Assembly (NCBI RefSeq): GCF_025143365.1
Contig: NZ_JALXPE010000037.1
Coordinates: forward strand, 1-39,538
Reading direction: 5' to 3'
Length of the DNA stretch: 39,538 nucleotides
Source: Microbacterium sp. p3-SID336
GTDB taxonomy: Bacteria; Actinomycetota; Actinomycetes; Actinomycetales; Microbacteriaceae
Each line of letters opens with the position of its first letter. Position 1 is the first letter of the stretch. The notes under the pieces are model-generated. The model saw only the letters and a program-made list of their open reading frames with translations, searched no databases and was not told where the DNA came from. Positions 1 to 7,947 of this stretch are shown piece by piece. A program made the position numbers and the translations under genes.

Positions 1-2
1 AT

Positions 3-911
3 GCACGCCCCCTGACGATCCTCGGTGACATGCTTGTGCAGGCCGCGTTCCACCAGGTCGGCTTCCAGGACTACGTGGACTTCGACTTCGCGATGCTGAC
101 CGCCGCGGAGCGCCGCACGATGATGACGCACCCGCTGTCGAACCGGCTGTCGTACACGTACGACCACCCCGACTTCCGGCACATCTTCCACGACAAGTGG
201 GAGTTCGACCGCGTGTTCTCCGACCTGCTCGGGCGGGAGTGGATGCTGCTCAACGCCCACAACATCGATGAGTTCCGCGCGTTCGCAGAGCGCCATCCGA
301 TCCTCATCACCAAGCAGCAGCTGGGGCGTTCCGGGCACGCGATCCACCGCTACCACGCGGAGGAGGTCGAGAACTGGGAGGCGTTCCATCAGCGACTGCT
401 GGCCGACGGCGAACTGCTGATCGAGGAGAACATCGTGCAGCATCCGGCGCTCGCGGCCGTGTGCCCCGGGACGGTGAACTCCACCCGGGTGACCGCGTAC
501 TTCGACGGCCACCGCACGCACGTCCTCTCTCTGGCGCAGAAGTTCGGGCGCGGGCAGGCTGCGGATCAGATGGACTGGGGCGGCTTCTACACGATGCTCG
601 ATGCCGACACCGGGACCGCGCTCGGCGACGGGTACGACTCGCACGGCAACGTGTATCGCCACCACCCCGACACCGGCTACCGCATCGCGGACTTCGCGCT
701 CCCCCTGTACGACGAGGTCATCGCGCTCATTGACCGCGCGGCCCGCCGCGTGCCGCGCGTCCGATACGTGGGGTGGGACATCGCGGTCACCCCCACTGGG
801 CCTGTGATCATCGAGGGGAACTGGGGCACGGGAGTGTACGAGGTCAAGCCGAGCGTGCTCGGCATCCGCACGGGGCATCGTCCCCGCTTCCAGAAGGCGA
901 TGGGATTCTGA
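3..911 (+). CDS. Sugar-transfer-associated ATP-grasp ligase (5' end outside window)
   Basis: The frame is open from the first bases, so the N-terminus lies outside the window; an internal ATG at 30 is probably not the start. The 302 visible residues look like the ATP-grasp family found in sugar-transfer and cell-surface gene clusters. Lysine and glycine-loop residues occur in LITKQQLGRSGHA, a VNSTRV motif follows, and the C-terminal metal/phosphate motif is VGWDIAVTPTGPVIIEGNWG. Family members are thought to join an amino or carboxyl group to a metabolite or surface glycan using ATP; the substrate here is unknown. The stop overlaps the next gene by 4 nt (CTGA), so it is translationally coupled to the two racemase-like genes, and the three probably act in one pathway. 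Function beyond 'ATP-grasp ligase' is inference. Confidence 0.75.
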   Translation, partial: ARPLTILGDMLVQAAFHQVGFQDYVDFDFAMLTAAERRTMMTHPLSNRLSYTYDHPDFRHIFHDKWEFDRVFSDLLGREWMLLNAHNIDEFRAFAERHPILITKQQLGRSGHAIHRYHAEEVENWEAFHQRLLADGELLIEENIVQHPALAAVCPGTVNSTRVTAYFDGHRTHVLSLAQKFGRGQAADQMDWGGFYTMLDADTGTALGDGYDSHGNVYRHHPDTGYRIADFALPLYDEVIALIDRAARRVPRVRYVGWDIAVTPTGPVIIEGNWGTGVYEVKPSVLGIRTGHRPRFQKAMGF

Positions 912-1576
912 ACACCCTGATCCGTGCGCGGCTGTCGCGCTCCGCCCTCCTCGACAACGCGCGTCGAGCGGCCCGCGGCACCGTCGGGCCGCCCGTCGTC
1001 GATCTCCGCAGGGATGCCTGGGGGCACGGGCTGTCGTTCGTCGTCGACGTGATCGAGGCTGCGGGCATCCGGCGCGCGGTCGTGGACGACGGCATCGACC
1101 TCGGCGACTCGGATGTGGCGTCGTGCCCCGCGCCGGCGACGATCGACCCGGCCCGGCTCTTCGGCCTTCCCGGTTCGGACGGCAGCCCGGTCATGTGCGT
1201 CGTCGGGCGCGTGATCTCGTTCAAGCACCTCCGCGCCGGGGAGGGCGTGTCGTACAACCACACGCATCACGCGGCGGTCGACACGCGCGTCGCGCTGGTG
1301 TCCGGCGGGTTCGGACACGGTATCCCGCGAGCGCTCGGCAACGAGGCCGCCGTGGGCATCGGGGGAAGGCTCCATCCGATCGTGGGACGCGTGGCGATGG
1401 ACGTCTGTGTGGTGGACATCGGCGAGGCGACCGTGGCCGAAGGCGCCGAGGTCGTGTACTTCGGCGGCCATCCCGCGGCGGACGCACTGGCCGAGTGGGA
1501 GCGCATCACGGGTTGGAGCCCGGCGGAGCTCGTCTGCGGCGTCGGGCTCCGTGCCGCACGCGAGGAGGTCCCATGA
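908..1576 (+). CDS. Alanine racemase C-terminal-domain protein, barrel-deleted (subunit A of a putative split racemase)
   Basis: About 222 residues, against roughly 370 for a full alanine racemase. Residues 1-41 resemble the racemase N-terminus, but the PLP lysine is replaced by arginine (R34 in LRRDAWGHG). The rest of the PLP barrel is then mostly missing, and from about residue 98 the C-terminal beta domain follows. That domain keeps GEGVSY (Tyr116, equivalent to the catalytic tyrosine) and GRVAMD (Met164-Asp165), while the usual GYADG is GGFGHG. Alone it cannot bind PLP in the normal way. No ATG, GTG or TTG fits the start. I chose CTG at 908 because it overlaps the upstream stop as CTGA, has AAGG upstream at 894-897, and places R34 and GHG39-41 at the same residue numbers as K34 and GHG39-41 in the next gene. 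ATT 905, ATC 920 or an upstream GTG 773 are alternatives. It ends in an ATGA overlap with that gene. Confidence 0.7.
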   Translation: MNTLIRARLSRSALLDNARRAARGTVGPPVVDLRRDAWGHGLSFVVDVIEAAGIRRAVVDDGIDLGDSDVASCPAPATIDPARLFGLPGSDGSPVMCVVGRVISFKHLRAGEGVSYNHTHHAAVDTRVALVSGGFGHGIPRALGNEAAVGIGGRLHPIVGRVAMDVCVVDIGEATVAEGAEVVYFGGHPAADALAEWERITGWSPAELVCGVGLRAAREEVP

Positions 1577-2631
1577 GCGGCGCACGGCTCTCCGTCGACC
1601 TCGGGCGCTTCCGAGCGAACCTCCGTGAGCTCCGCCGCCGCGCTGCACCGGCCGAGGCGATGCTCGTGGTCAAGTGCGACGCTTACGGGCACGGTCTCGA
1701 TCGCATAGTGGCGGCGGCCGCAGCCGAGGGCGTGCGGTGGTTCGGAGCCTTCGACAGCGCCACCGCCGTGCGGGTGCGGAAGGTCACCGGCGACGGCGCT
1801 CGGATCTTCGCATGGGTCACCATGACCGACGACGAGCTGACGAGGGCGGCACAGGCCTCCGTCACCCTCGGGGTGGGAGACGCCGGATACCTGGAGCGGA
1901 TCGCCGCGGTGTCACGCGGGCGGGCGCTGCCCGTGCACCTGAAGATCGACACCGGCCTGCACCGCAGCGGCATCCGGCCGGAGGCGTGGGGCGCCTTCGT
2001 CCAGCGAGCGGCGGAGCTCGAGGCCGCAGGAGAGATCCGAGTGGACGGCGTCTGGAGTCACATCGCCGAGGTCAGCGACCGCGACGACGACATCGCCAGG
2101 GCGGCGTTCCTCGACGCGGTGTCGATCGCCGAAGCCGCGGGGCTCAGGCCCACCGTGCGACACCTCGCCGCCAGCGCCGCCGGTGCGGCGCGCCCCGAGT
2201 TCCGTTTCGACCTGGTGCGCTTCGGCGCGTTCGCCTACGGCATCCGCTCGGCAGGGGCACCGAGCCCGGACGGCGTCGTTCCGACGGCGACCCTGCTCGC
2301 TCCCGTCATCGAGATCGGGGAGAGGGCGGTCACGGTCGGCGTCGGGACGCTCGACGGGCTGCCCGCGACCCTGGCGGGCTGCTTCGACGTCGGGACGCCC
2401 GGGGGGCCGCGGCGGCTGCTCCGCATCGACCGGGTCACGAGCACGGTGCGCCCGTGGCCAGGAGTGGCCGTCGGCGACGAGGTCGCGGTGTGGGGTCCAG
2501 GGGCACTCGGCGAGCCCTCCCCCACCGACCTCGCCGAGACGATCGGCACGGTCGGCGAAGAGGTCATGGTGCGGCTCTCGCCGCTCGTGCCGCGGGAGTA
2601 CCGGGTGCGGCGTCACCCCGGTCGCGGCTGA
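1573..2631 (+). CDS. Alanine racemase-like PLP barrel protein with degenerate C-domain (subunit B of a putative split racemase)
   Basis: 352 residues. The N-terminal alanine racemase barrel is intact. The PLP lysine is K34 in VVKCDAYGHG, the substrate-binding arginine is in KIDTGLHRSG, a serine-histidine pair is in GVWSHIAE, and the pyridine-nitrogen arginine is in LVRFGAFAYG. The C-terminal domain is short and divergent: the GEGVSYG tyrosine segment and the MDQ segment of normal racemases are not recognisable. In canonical dimers each active site takes its lysine from one chain and its tyrosine from the other. This protein therefore has what its upstream partner lacks, and the reverse. The start is ATG 1573, overlapping the upstream stop by 4 nt, with a strong GGAGG at 1564-1568. 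An ordinary divergent amino-acid racemase working as a homodimer is the alternative reading. Confidence 0.85.
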   Translation: MSGARLSVDLGRFRANLRELRRRAAPAEAMLVVKCDAYGHGLDRIVAAAAAEGVRWFGAFDSATAVRVRKVTGDGARIFAWVTMTDDELTRAAQASVTLGVGDAGYLERIAAVSRGRALPVHLKIDTGLHRSGIRPEAWGAFVQRAAELEAAGEIRVDGVWSHIAEVSDRDDDIARAAFLDAVSIAEAAGLRPTVRHLAASAAGAARPEFRFDLVRFGAFAYGIRSAGAPSPDGVVPTATLLAPVIEIGERAVTVGVGTLDGLPATLAGCFDVGTPGGPRRLLRIDRVTSTVRPWPGVAVGDEVAVWGPGALGEPSPTDLAETIGTVGEEVMVRLSPLVPREYRVRRHPGRG

Positions 2632-2718
2632 CCCACTTCAGGGCGTCGGAGGCGTCCGTCGGAGATCACCGGGGGCGAGCGCCGACGGAGATCGCCGGGG
2701 GTCGCGTCAGGGCCGCGT

Positions 2719-2836
2719 GCCGAGCAGACGTCGCGGGCCGAGCAGACGTTCCGGCCGAGCAGACGTTCCGGCCGAGCAGACGTCGCGGGCCGAGCAGACG
2801 TTCCGGGCCCCGCAGACGTCGCGGGCCCTGCAGAAG
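2719..2836. repeat. Seven-unit short-period array, 17-18 bp (core GCAGACGT)
   Basis: The core GCAGACGT starts at 2724, 2742, 2759, 2776, 2794 and 2812, with a seventh decayed copy (GCAGAAGC) at 2830. Spacing is therefore 17-18 bp throughout. The units read roughly GCCGAGCAGACGTTCCG or GCCGAGCAGACGTCGCG. The array sits in the 248-bp gap between the convergent racemase B gene and the hypothetical gene ending at 2880. There are no unique spacers, so it is not a CRISPR array. No other feature was seen in this gap. Confidence 0.85.
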
Positions 2837-2879
2837 CCGGGGCGCGGGTCTCCGGGGCGGCCTATGCTGCCGAGGGCCG

Positions 2880-3692
2880 TCAGCGGCGGTCGTCGGGGTT
2901 CGAGCGGCCGCGGCGACTGGTCCAGGCGGCGAGCGCCGACGCTGCGGCACCGGCGGCGCGGTCGATCGCCTCGGCTGACCGGTTCAGCATGTCGTGTGCC
3001 GCGTCCTGCCAGGCGGCGGCCGGCGGCGCCTCGCCGGACTGCACCCGGGCGGCATGCTCAGCCGCCTCGAACGCGCGCTCCAACTCCGCTACGGCGTCAC
3101 GGTACGCGGCGAACTCGGCGGCGGTGATGCGACCCTCCGCCGCCCGGCGCAGTTCCGTCGCCGCACCGGCCGCCCGCAGATACGCCGCCGTCTCCGGCCG
3201 CTTCACATCCGTCATCGCAGGATAGGCGATCTGCAACGCCGGATCGGTCTCGTAGCGCATCCACCGCACGGTCACCGCATCGTGCTCGGCGTGCAGACGC
3301 TCGAGCGGTCTCGGGGCGGAACCCGCCGGGATGGCTGCACGCGCCGCGTTCAGTCGCACCCGCCGCGCCCGCACCTCCGCAGCAGCCGCCCGGGCATCGC
3401 GCTCACGCTCCCGCAGCATCCGCCGCGCCCCGGCGACCTGCTCGGCAGTCGCGCGCTGTGCCGCACGCTCGGCGGTGACGCGCGCCAGATCGGCCCGCGC
3501 GATCTTCAGGGCCGTCCGCCGTGCCACCGCCGCCTGCTGCGCCACCCGCAGGTCGTGGCGGGCCGCGTCATACTCCAGCCGTCGTCCGCTCCGCGTGTTG
3601 CGGCGGCGCAGCCCGAGTGCCCCCGCCGTCGCTCCCGCTGCGGCGGTCGGCGCAAGCCACCACCACTCCGCAGCCAGCAGCACAGGGTCCAT
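2880..3692 (-). CDS. Hypothetical protein, N-terminal membrane segment plus alanine/arginine-rich coiled coil
   Basis: 270 residues that I do not recognise as a named family. A short hydrophobic stretch near residues 8-28 (WWWLAPTAAAGATAGALGL) could anchor it in the membrane. Residues about 40-125 are Ala/Arg/Glu-rich with heptad-like spacing, suggesting a coiled coil. A second helical Ala/Glu-rich segment lies at about 170-220, and the C-terminus is basic. The start ATG at 3692 is supported by a TAGCAT -10 hexamer at 3699-3704, exactly 6 nt upstream, with no Shine-Dalgarno sequence, so the transcript is probably leaderless. It is convergent with the racemase genes and stands alone. A role as an envelope-associated structural protein is only a guess. 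Confidence 0.6.
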   Translation of the reverse strand: MDPVLLAAEWWWLAPTAAAGATAGALGLRRRNTRSGRRLEYDAARHDLRVAQQAAVARRTALKIARADLARVTAERAAQRATAEQVAGARRMLRERERDARAAAAEVRARRVRLNAARAAIPAGSAPRPLERLHAEHDAVTVRWMRYETDPALQIAYPAMTDVKRPETAAYLRAAGAATELRRAAEGRITAAEFAAYRDAVAELERAFEAAEHAARVQSGEAPPAAAWQDAAHDMLNRSAEAIDRAAGAAASALAAWTSRRGRSNPDDRR

Positions 3693-3846
3693 GCTTCGAT
3701 GCTACCCACCGTGTGGCCCCGCCGTCCGGCTGAGTGCGGCGGGCACCACCGGCCGGACCAGGGCGGACGCCCGCGGCCTGGGCGGCGCAGGACGACCGCC
3801 CGCACGGACACCGCGAACCACGACGCCGAACCCACGACGCCGGACG

Positions 3847-3881
3847 GATGAGGCCCGCCCCTCCAGGGGTCGGGCCTCATC
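3847..3881 (-). terminator. Terminator hairpin after the ABC exporter operon
   Basis: GATGAGGCCCG pairs with CGGGCCTCATC (11 bp), extended inward by CCCT/AGGG-type pairs around a tiny loop. It lies 12 nt past the exporter stop codon. There is no long T run, as is common in high-GC actinobacteria. The rest of 3705-3893 shows nothing else recognisable. Confidence 0.7.
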
Positions 3882-3893
3882 CTGCGGAGCGCG

Positions 3894-5708
3894 TCAGACG
3901 AGCGTCTCCTGCCAGGCGGCGTGCAGCTGCGCGAACTTGCCGGTGCCGCCGATCAGCGCCTCGGGCGAATCGTCCTCGATGATGCGGCCGTGCTCCATCA
4001 CGAGCACCCGATCCGCGATCGCGACCGTCGAGAGTCGGTGGGCGATGATGATCGCCGTGCGGTCGGCCAGCAGCGTCTGCAGCGCATCCTGGATGAGTCG
4101 CTCCGACGGGATGTCGAGCGAGGCCGTGGCCTCGTCGAGGATCAGCACGGCGGGGTCCGCGAGGAACGCCCGTGCGAACGAGATCAGCTGTCGCTGCCCC
4201 GCCGACACGCGGCCACCGCGCTTGTTCACGTCCGTGCTGTACCCGTCGGGCAGCGCCGAGATGAAGTCGTCCGCACCCACCGCCCTGGCCGCCTCGCGGA
4301 TCTCGTCGAGCGTCGCGTCGGGCTTGCCCAGCGCGATGTTGTCCGCCACGGTGCCGCTGAACAGGTAGGCCTCCTGCGTGACCATCACGATCGCACGGCG
4401 GAGATCCTTCGGATGCAGCGACCGCAGGTCCACGCCGTCGAGCGTGACGCGCCCCTCCGAGGGGTCGTAGAAGCGGGAGATGAGCTTCGCGAGCGTCGAC
4501 TTGCCCGCGCCTGTCGTGCCGACCAGCGCGATGGTCTGGCCCGCGGGGATGTCGAGCGAGAAGTTCGGGAGGATCGTCTTCTCGCCGTTGTACCCGAACG
4601 TGACCTCGTCGAACCGCACGTGCCCGCGCGACTCCCACAGGTCGACCGGCTTCTCCGGGTCCGGAACCGTCGGCCGCTCCTCGAGGACGCCCGAGACCTT
4701 CTCCAGCGCCGCGGTCGCGGACTGGTAGGAGTTCAGGAACATCGCGATCTCCTGCATCGGCGCGAAGAAGTTGCGCACGTACAGCACCGCCGACAGGAGC
4801 ACGCCCACCGTGAGCGCCCCGGTCGAGACCCGGATGCCGCCCCACAGGACGACCACGCCCAGCACGAGCGCCGCGACGCCCATGAGTCCCGGCTCGAACG
4901 TGCCGAACAGCAGCATCGAGCGACGGTTCACGTCGCGGTACTCTCCCGCGACCTCCTGGAAGGCCTCGTCGTTGCGCGGCTCCTTGCGGAACGCCTTGAC
5001 CGCACGGATGCCCGTCATGGTCTCCACGAACTGCACGATCACCTTCGCGCTGATGACCCGCGACTCGCGGTACACGAGCTGCGACCGCGAGTAGAACCAC
5101 CGCATGAGGAAGAACAGCGGCACCCCGCCGATCGCGAGGATCAGGCCCGACTGCCAGTCCCACACGCACAGGGCGATGAACGTGAACAGGCCGAACAGCA
5201 CACCCGACACCAGCTCGTTCAGGCCGCCGTCGAGCAGCTCCCTGATCGAGTCGAGGTCGCTCGTCTGCCGCGAGATGATGCGGCCGGACGTGTACGACTC
5301 GTGGAACTCCAGGCTCAGCCGCTGTGTGTGCAGGAAGATTCGCTTGCGGAGGTCGAGCAGGATCGCCTGGGTGAGCTTGGCCGCGATGATCACGTACCAC
5401 GCGATCAGGGCGGCGGCGAGAGCACCCGCGAGCAGGTAGATCCCGCCGACCACGAACGTCGGCATCCAGTCGGCCCTGTCGATCACGGCCGGCAGCGCCC
5501 TGTCCAGCCCGATGCTGATCAGGATCGGACCGGCGACCTGCAGAGCCGTGGAGACGACGAGCACGACCGCCGCCAGCACGATCTGCGGCTTGAGCGGACG
5601 CACCAGGGAGCCGAGGAGTCGCAGTGACCGCTTCCGGATCGCCCTGCTCTCCTCGCGCGTCAGGCGGGAGCGGTCCTCGTCCTGGGTACCGGTGAGGGCG
5701 GAGCTCAT
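3894..5708 (-). CDS. ABC exporter half-transporter, catalytic-site (consensus Walker B) subunit
   Basis: 604 residues. The N-terminal transmembrane domain (about residues 35-330) is followed by a nucleotide-binding domain. Walker [10 protein letters not shown] is near residue 400, the signature is the non-canonical VSAGQRQ, Walker [12 protein letters not shown] near 520 has the catalytic glutamate, and the H-loop is [11 protein letters not shown]. Its start overlaps the partner gene's stop by 4 nt (5705-5708). An AAGGAGGT Shine-Dalgarno lies inside the partner's 3' end (5715-5722). With that partner it should form an asymmetric heterodimeric exporter of the TM287/288, BmrCD and LmrCD type. 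It supplies the intact Walker B to the hydrolytic site and the degenerate signature to the other site. Substrates of such pairs are drugs, lipids or peptides; the one here cannot be told. Confidence 0.93.
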   Translation of the reverse strand: MSSALTGTQDEDRSRLTREESRAIRKRSLRLLGSLVRPLKPQIVLAAVVLVVSTALQVAGPILISIGLDRALPAVIDRADWMPTFVVGGIYLLAGALAAALIAWYVIIAAKLTQAILLDLRKRIFLHTQRLSLEFHESYTSGRIISRQTSDLDSIRELLDGGLNELVSGVLFGLFTFIALCVWDWQSGLILAIGGVPLFFLMRWFYSRSQLVYRESRVISAKVIVQFVETMTGIRAVKAFRKEPRNDEAFQEVAGEYRDVNRRSMLLFGTFEPGLMGVAALVLGVVVLWGGIRVSTGALTVGVLLSAVLYVRNFFAPMQEIAMFLNSYQSATAALEKVSGVLEERPTVPDPEKPVDLWESRGHVRFDEVTFGYNGEKTILPNFSLDIPAGQTIALVGTTGAGKSTLAKLISRFYDPSEGRVTLDGVDLRSLHPKDLRRAIVMVTQEAYLFSGTVADNIALGKPDATLDEIREAARAVGADDFISALPDGYSTDVNKRGGRVSAGQRQLISFARAFLADPAVLILDEATASLDIPSERLIQDALQTLLADRTAIIIAHRLSTVAIADRVLVMEHGRIIEDDSPEALIGGTGKFAQLHAAWQETLV

Positions 5709-7636
5709 CGCTGCACCTCCTTCTCGCTGATGAAGTCTTCGTCGGCGGCGTCCTCCCGGATGCCGTCCTGGACGGTTTCGTGGATCTCGGCCTCGCTGTC
5801 GCGGATGATGGGGATCGCCCCGGTGCGCGCTGCCTCCTCCGCCTCCAGGCTGGAGATCACGTGCCGATAGTGACGGCTCGTCTTCAGCAGCTCGGCGTGG
5901 GTGCCCACCGCGGTGACGCGACCGGCCTCCAGCAGCGCCACCCGGTCCGCCAGCGCCACGGTGGACGGGCGGTGCGCCACGATCAGGGCCGTGGTGTCGG
6001 CGAGCACATGACGCAGCGCCTCCTCGACCAGCGCCTCGGTGTCCACGTCGAGCGCCGACAGCGGGTCGTCCAGCACGAGCACCTTCGGCTTGGCCGCCAC
6101 CGCTCGGGCGAGGGCGAGCCGCTGCCGCTGTCCGCCGGACAGGCTCAGGCCCTCCTCGCCGATCACGGTCTCGACGCCTTCGGGGAGACTGTCCACGAAC
6201 GAGGCCTGCGCCACGTCGAGCGCCTCGCGCAGCACGCGTTCGGCCTCCTCGCTGTGCACGTCGAGGTCGGCGCGCCCGAGCAGCACGTTCTCGCGCACGG
6301 TCGCCGAGAACAGCGTCGCGTCCTCGAACGCCATGGCGATGTGCTGACGGAGTTCCGCGAGCGGAAGGTCGCGGACATCGACGCCGTCGAGTGTGACCCG
6401 CCCTCCCGTCACGTCGTACAGCCGCGTGGGCAGCGTGGTGAGCGTGGTCTTGCCGCTCCCGGTCAGACCGACCAGCGCCATGGTCTCACCGGGGCGCAGC
6501 ACCAGGTCGATGCCGTCGAGCAGGTCGCGCTCGCTCGACGCCGCATCCTGGTAGCGGAAGTGCGCGGACTCGAACGCCAGCTCTCCCCGGGGCTCCGCGA
6601 TGTGGGCGGGCTGCTCCGGGTCGGTGATGGTGTTGGTCGCGGAGAAGATGTCGAACACGCGGTCGGTCGCCGTGCGGGCGTCGAGCATGAACGAGAACAG
6701 GAACCCGATCGACTCGATCGGCCACCGCAGCACCACGGCCATCGCGAAGAACGCGAAGAGCTGCGCCTCGTCGATCTGCCCCTGCCAGATCAACCAGATG
6801 CCGGAGATCAGGCTTAGCCCGAACGCGATCTGCGGCATCAGGTCGAGCCAGAACCAGATCGACGCGATCGCGCCCGCCTTGCTCATCTCCGTCTCGCGCA
6901 GCGTCTCGGCCTGACGGCTGAAGCGGCGCAGCGCGTGCTTGCCGCGACCGAACGCCTTCAGCACGCGGATGCCGTGCACGCTCTCCTCGACGCTGGTGGC
7001 GAGGTCCCCCGCCTGGTCCTGGCTGCGGCGGGTGAGCGCGCCGTAGCGCTTCTCGAACAGGTAGCCGCGGATCCACAGCGGGATCGCGGTGACGAGGAAG
7101 ATCGTGCCGAGCAGCCAGTGCCAGCGGAACAGCAGCACCGAGCCGATGATGATGGTCAGCACGTTCACCACGAGCAGCACCAGGCCGAACGCCAGCCACC
7201 GGCGGATCAGGCCGATGTCCTGCATCATGCGGCTCAGCAGCTGACCGGACTGCCAGCGGTCGTGGAACGCGACCGGGAGCGTCTGCAGGCGCGAGTAGAG
7301 CTCGGTGCGCATGCGGTACTCGACCTGCGTGGCCGGGAACAGCACGAACTGCCGGCGCAGCCACACCATGAGCGCCTCGCCGAGGCCGAGGGCGAACACG
7401 GCGAGCGCACCCCAGACGATCGCGTCGAGCGCGCCCGAGCGCACCGGCCCGCGGATGATCTGCTCGAGCACGATCGGGATCATCAGCGCGATCAGCGCGG
7501 CGCCGAGCGCGCTGGCCGCTCCCCCGGTGAGCCGCCAGATGACGGGCTTCACGAAGGGCTTGAGCCGCCACAGTGCGGCGGGCGTGGAGAGGGTGGACGA
7601 AGGGGACGGATTCTGCGCGGAAGACGAGGAAGACAT
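5705..7636 (-). CDS. ABC exporter half-transporter, degenerate-site subunit
   Basis: 643 residues. A Ser-rich N-terminus of about 20 residues precedes six predicted membrane helices and a nucleotide-binding domain. Walker A is GLTGSGKTT near residue 390, the signature is canonical ([14 protein letters not shown]), and Walker B is [12 protein letters not shown] near 515. There the catalytic glutamate is aspartate, the hallmark of the degenerate-site subunit in heterodimeric exporters. The H-loop histidine is present (IVAHRPST). An acidic tail of about 45 residues follows the domain. It is the first gene of a two-gene operon. Upstream lie a promoter, a 21-codon leader ORF and a hairpin. Its own Shine-Dalgarno is poor (GAGAGAC before ATG 7636), in contrast to the leader's strong one, which fits translation or transcription controlled through the leader. 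Confidence 0.93.
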   Translation of the reverse strand: MSSSSSAQNPSPSSTLSTPAALWRLKPFVKPVIWRLTGGAASALGAALIALMIPIVLEQIIRGPVRSGALDAIVWGALAVFALGLGEALMVWLRRQFVLFPATQVEYRMRTELYSRLQTLPVAFHDRWQSGQLLSRMMQDIGLIRRWLAFGLVLLVVNVLTIIIGSVLLFRWHWLLGTIFLVTAIPLWIRGYLFEKRYGALTRRSQDQAGDLATSVEESVHGIRVLKAFGRGKHALRRFSRQAETLRETEMSKAGAIASIWFWLDLMPQIAFGLSLISGIWLIWQGQIDEAQLFAFFAMAVVLRWPIESIGFLFSFMLDARTATDRVFDIFSATNTITDPEQPAHIAEPRGELAFESAHFRYQDAASSERDLLDGIDLVLRPGETMALVGLTGSGKTTLTTLPTRLYDVTGGRVTLDGVDVRDLPLAELRQHIAMAFEDATLFSATVRENVLLGRADLDVHSEEAERVLREALDVAQASFVDSLPEGVETVIGEEGLSLSGGQRQRLALARAVAAKPKVLVLDDPLSALDVDTEALVEEALRHVLADTTALIVAHRPSTVALADRVALLEAGRVTAVGTHAELLKTSRHYRHVISSLEAEEAARTGAIPIIRDSEAEIHETVQDGIREDAADEDFISEKEVQR

Positions 7637-7674
7637 GTCTCTCAGAGGAGTCGGAGCGAAAGAGGAGAAGGGGA

Positions 7675-7710
7675 CGGATGCGAGAGCGGACTCACGGAGC
7701 CCGGCATCCG
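7675..7710 (-). promoter_or_regulatory. Hairpin between leader ORF and ABC exporter genes (possible attenuator)
   Basis: On the minus strand CGGATGC (7710-7704) pairs with GCATCCG (7681-7675). Nested inside, GGGCTC pairs with GAGTCC around a CGT loop. A pyrimidine-rich stretch (TCCCCTTCTCCTCTTTC) follows immediately. It begins 24 nt past the leader stop codon and ends 38 nt before the exporter start. Position and shape fit a transcription attenuator or a ribosome-sensing leader. No clear competing antiterminator pairing was found by eye, so the mechanism is inference. Confidence 0.45.
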
Positions 7711-7733
7711 GTGCAGAAGTGGGGGCGGGGGCG

Positions 7734-7799
7734 CTACGAGAGCGGGTACGCCAGGGTCGAGCCGGGAGCGGCGATCCGCACGGTGGCGATCGTGATCAT
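7734..7799 (-). CDS. 21-residue leader peptide upstream of the ABC exporter operon
   Basis: A short ORF with ATG at 7799 and TAG at 7736-7734, preceded by a strong GAGGAGG Shine-Dalgarno at 5-nt spacing. The peptide begins [12 protein letters not shown] and ends YPLS. The exporter gene it precedes lies 97 nt downstream and lacks a good ribosome-binding site. The leader itself sits about 47 nt after a recognisable promoter. A strong ribosome site on a tiny ORF just after a promoter and before a hairpin is the usual layout of attenuation-controlled resistance and exporter genes, where a drug-stalled ribosome alters the downstream RNA fold. The ORF and its ribosome site are seen directly; regulation is inferred. 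Chance cannot be excluded without conservation data. Confidence 0.6.
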   Translation of the reverse strand: MITIATVRIAAPGSTLAYPLS

Positions 7800-7852
7800 G
7801 GTGTCCTCCTCAGGGGCTCGGCGAGGTCGTCCGGTTGGCGCGACAGCCCATC

Positions 7853-7882
7853 AGCCTATTCCTGTGAACGAGCTGGATGCAA
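7853..7882 (-). promoter_or_regulatory. Promoter of the leader/ABC exporter operon
   Basis: On the minus strand TTGCAT (7882-7877) and TAGGCT (7858-7853) are separated by 18 bp. They resemble the primary-sigma -35 TTGACA and the actinobacterial -10 TANNNT. The expected transcription start near 7846 gives a leader of about 47 nt before the small ORF. Confidence 0.5.
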
Positions 7883-7905
7883 GAGGAATTCCCGACGCGC
7901 AGGAA

Positions 7906-7935
7906 AGCCCCGCGCCGGATGCCGGACGCGGGGCT
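7906..7935 (-). terminator. Rho-independent terminator after ogt
   Basis: AGCCCCGCG pairs with CGCGGGGCT (9 bp perfect stem, 12-nt loop). On the minus strand it is followed by TTTCCT. It lies 13 nt beyond the ogt stop codon and separates the alkylation-repair operon from the exporter promoter. Confidence 0.8.
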
Positions 7936-7947
7936 GTCGTCATCGCC

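Noticed and set aside
890..911. Programmed frameshift joining the ATP-grasp and racemase-like genes
   Set aside because: A -1 shift would join the frames, but no slippery heptamer or following pseudoknot was seen; a coupled near-cognate start is simpler.
773..1576. GTG 773 as start of the first racemase-like gene
   Set aside because: It would overlap the ATP-grasp gene by 139 nt, and the added residues look like out-of-frame shadow sequence; the conserved N-terminus begins near 908.
2719..2836. CRISPR array
   Set aside because: Repeats are 17-18 bp end to end with no unique spacers and no cas genes. The same holds for the arrays at 10128-10222 and 16709-16800.
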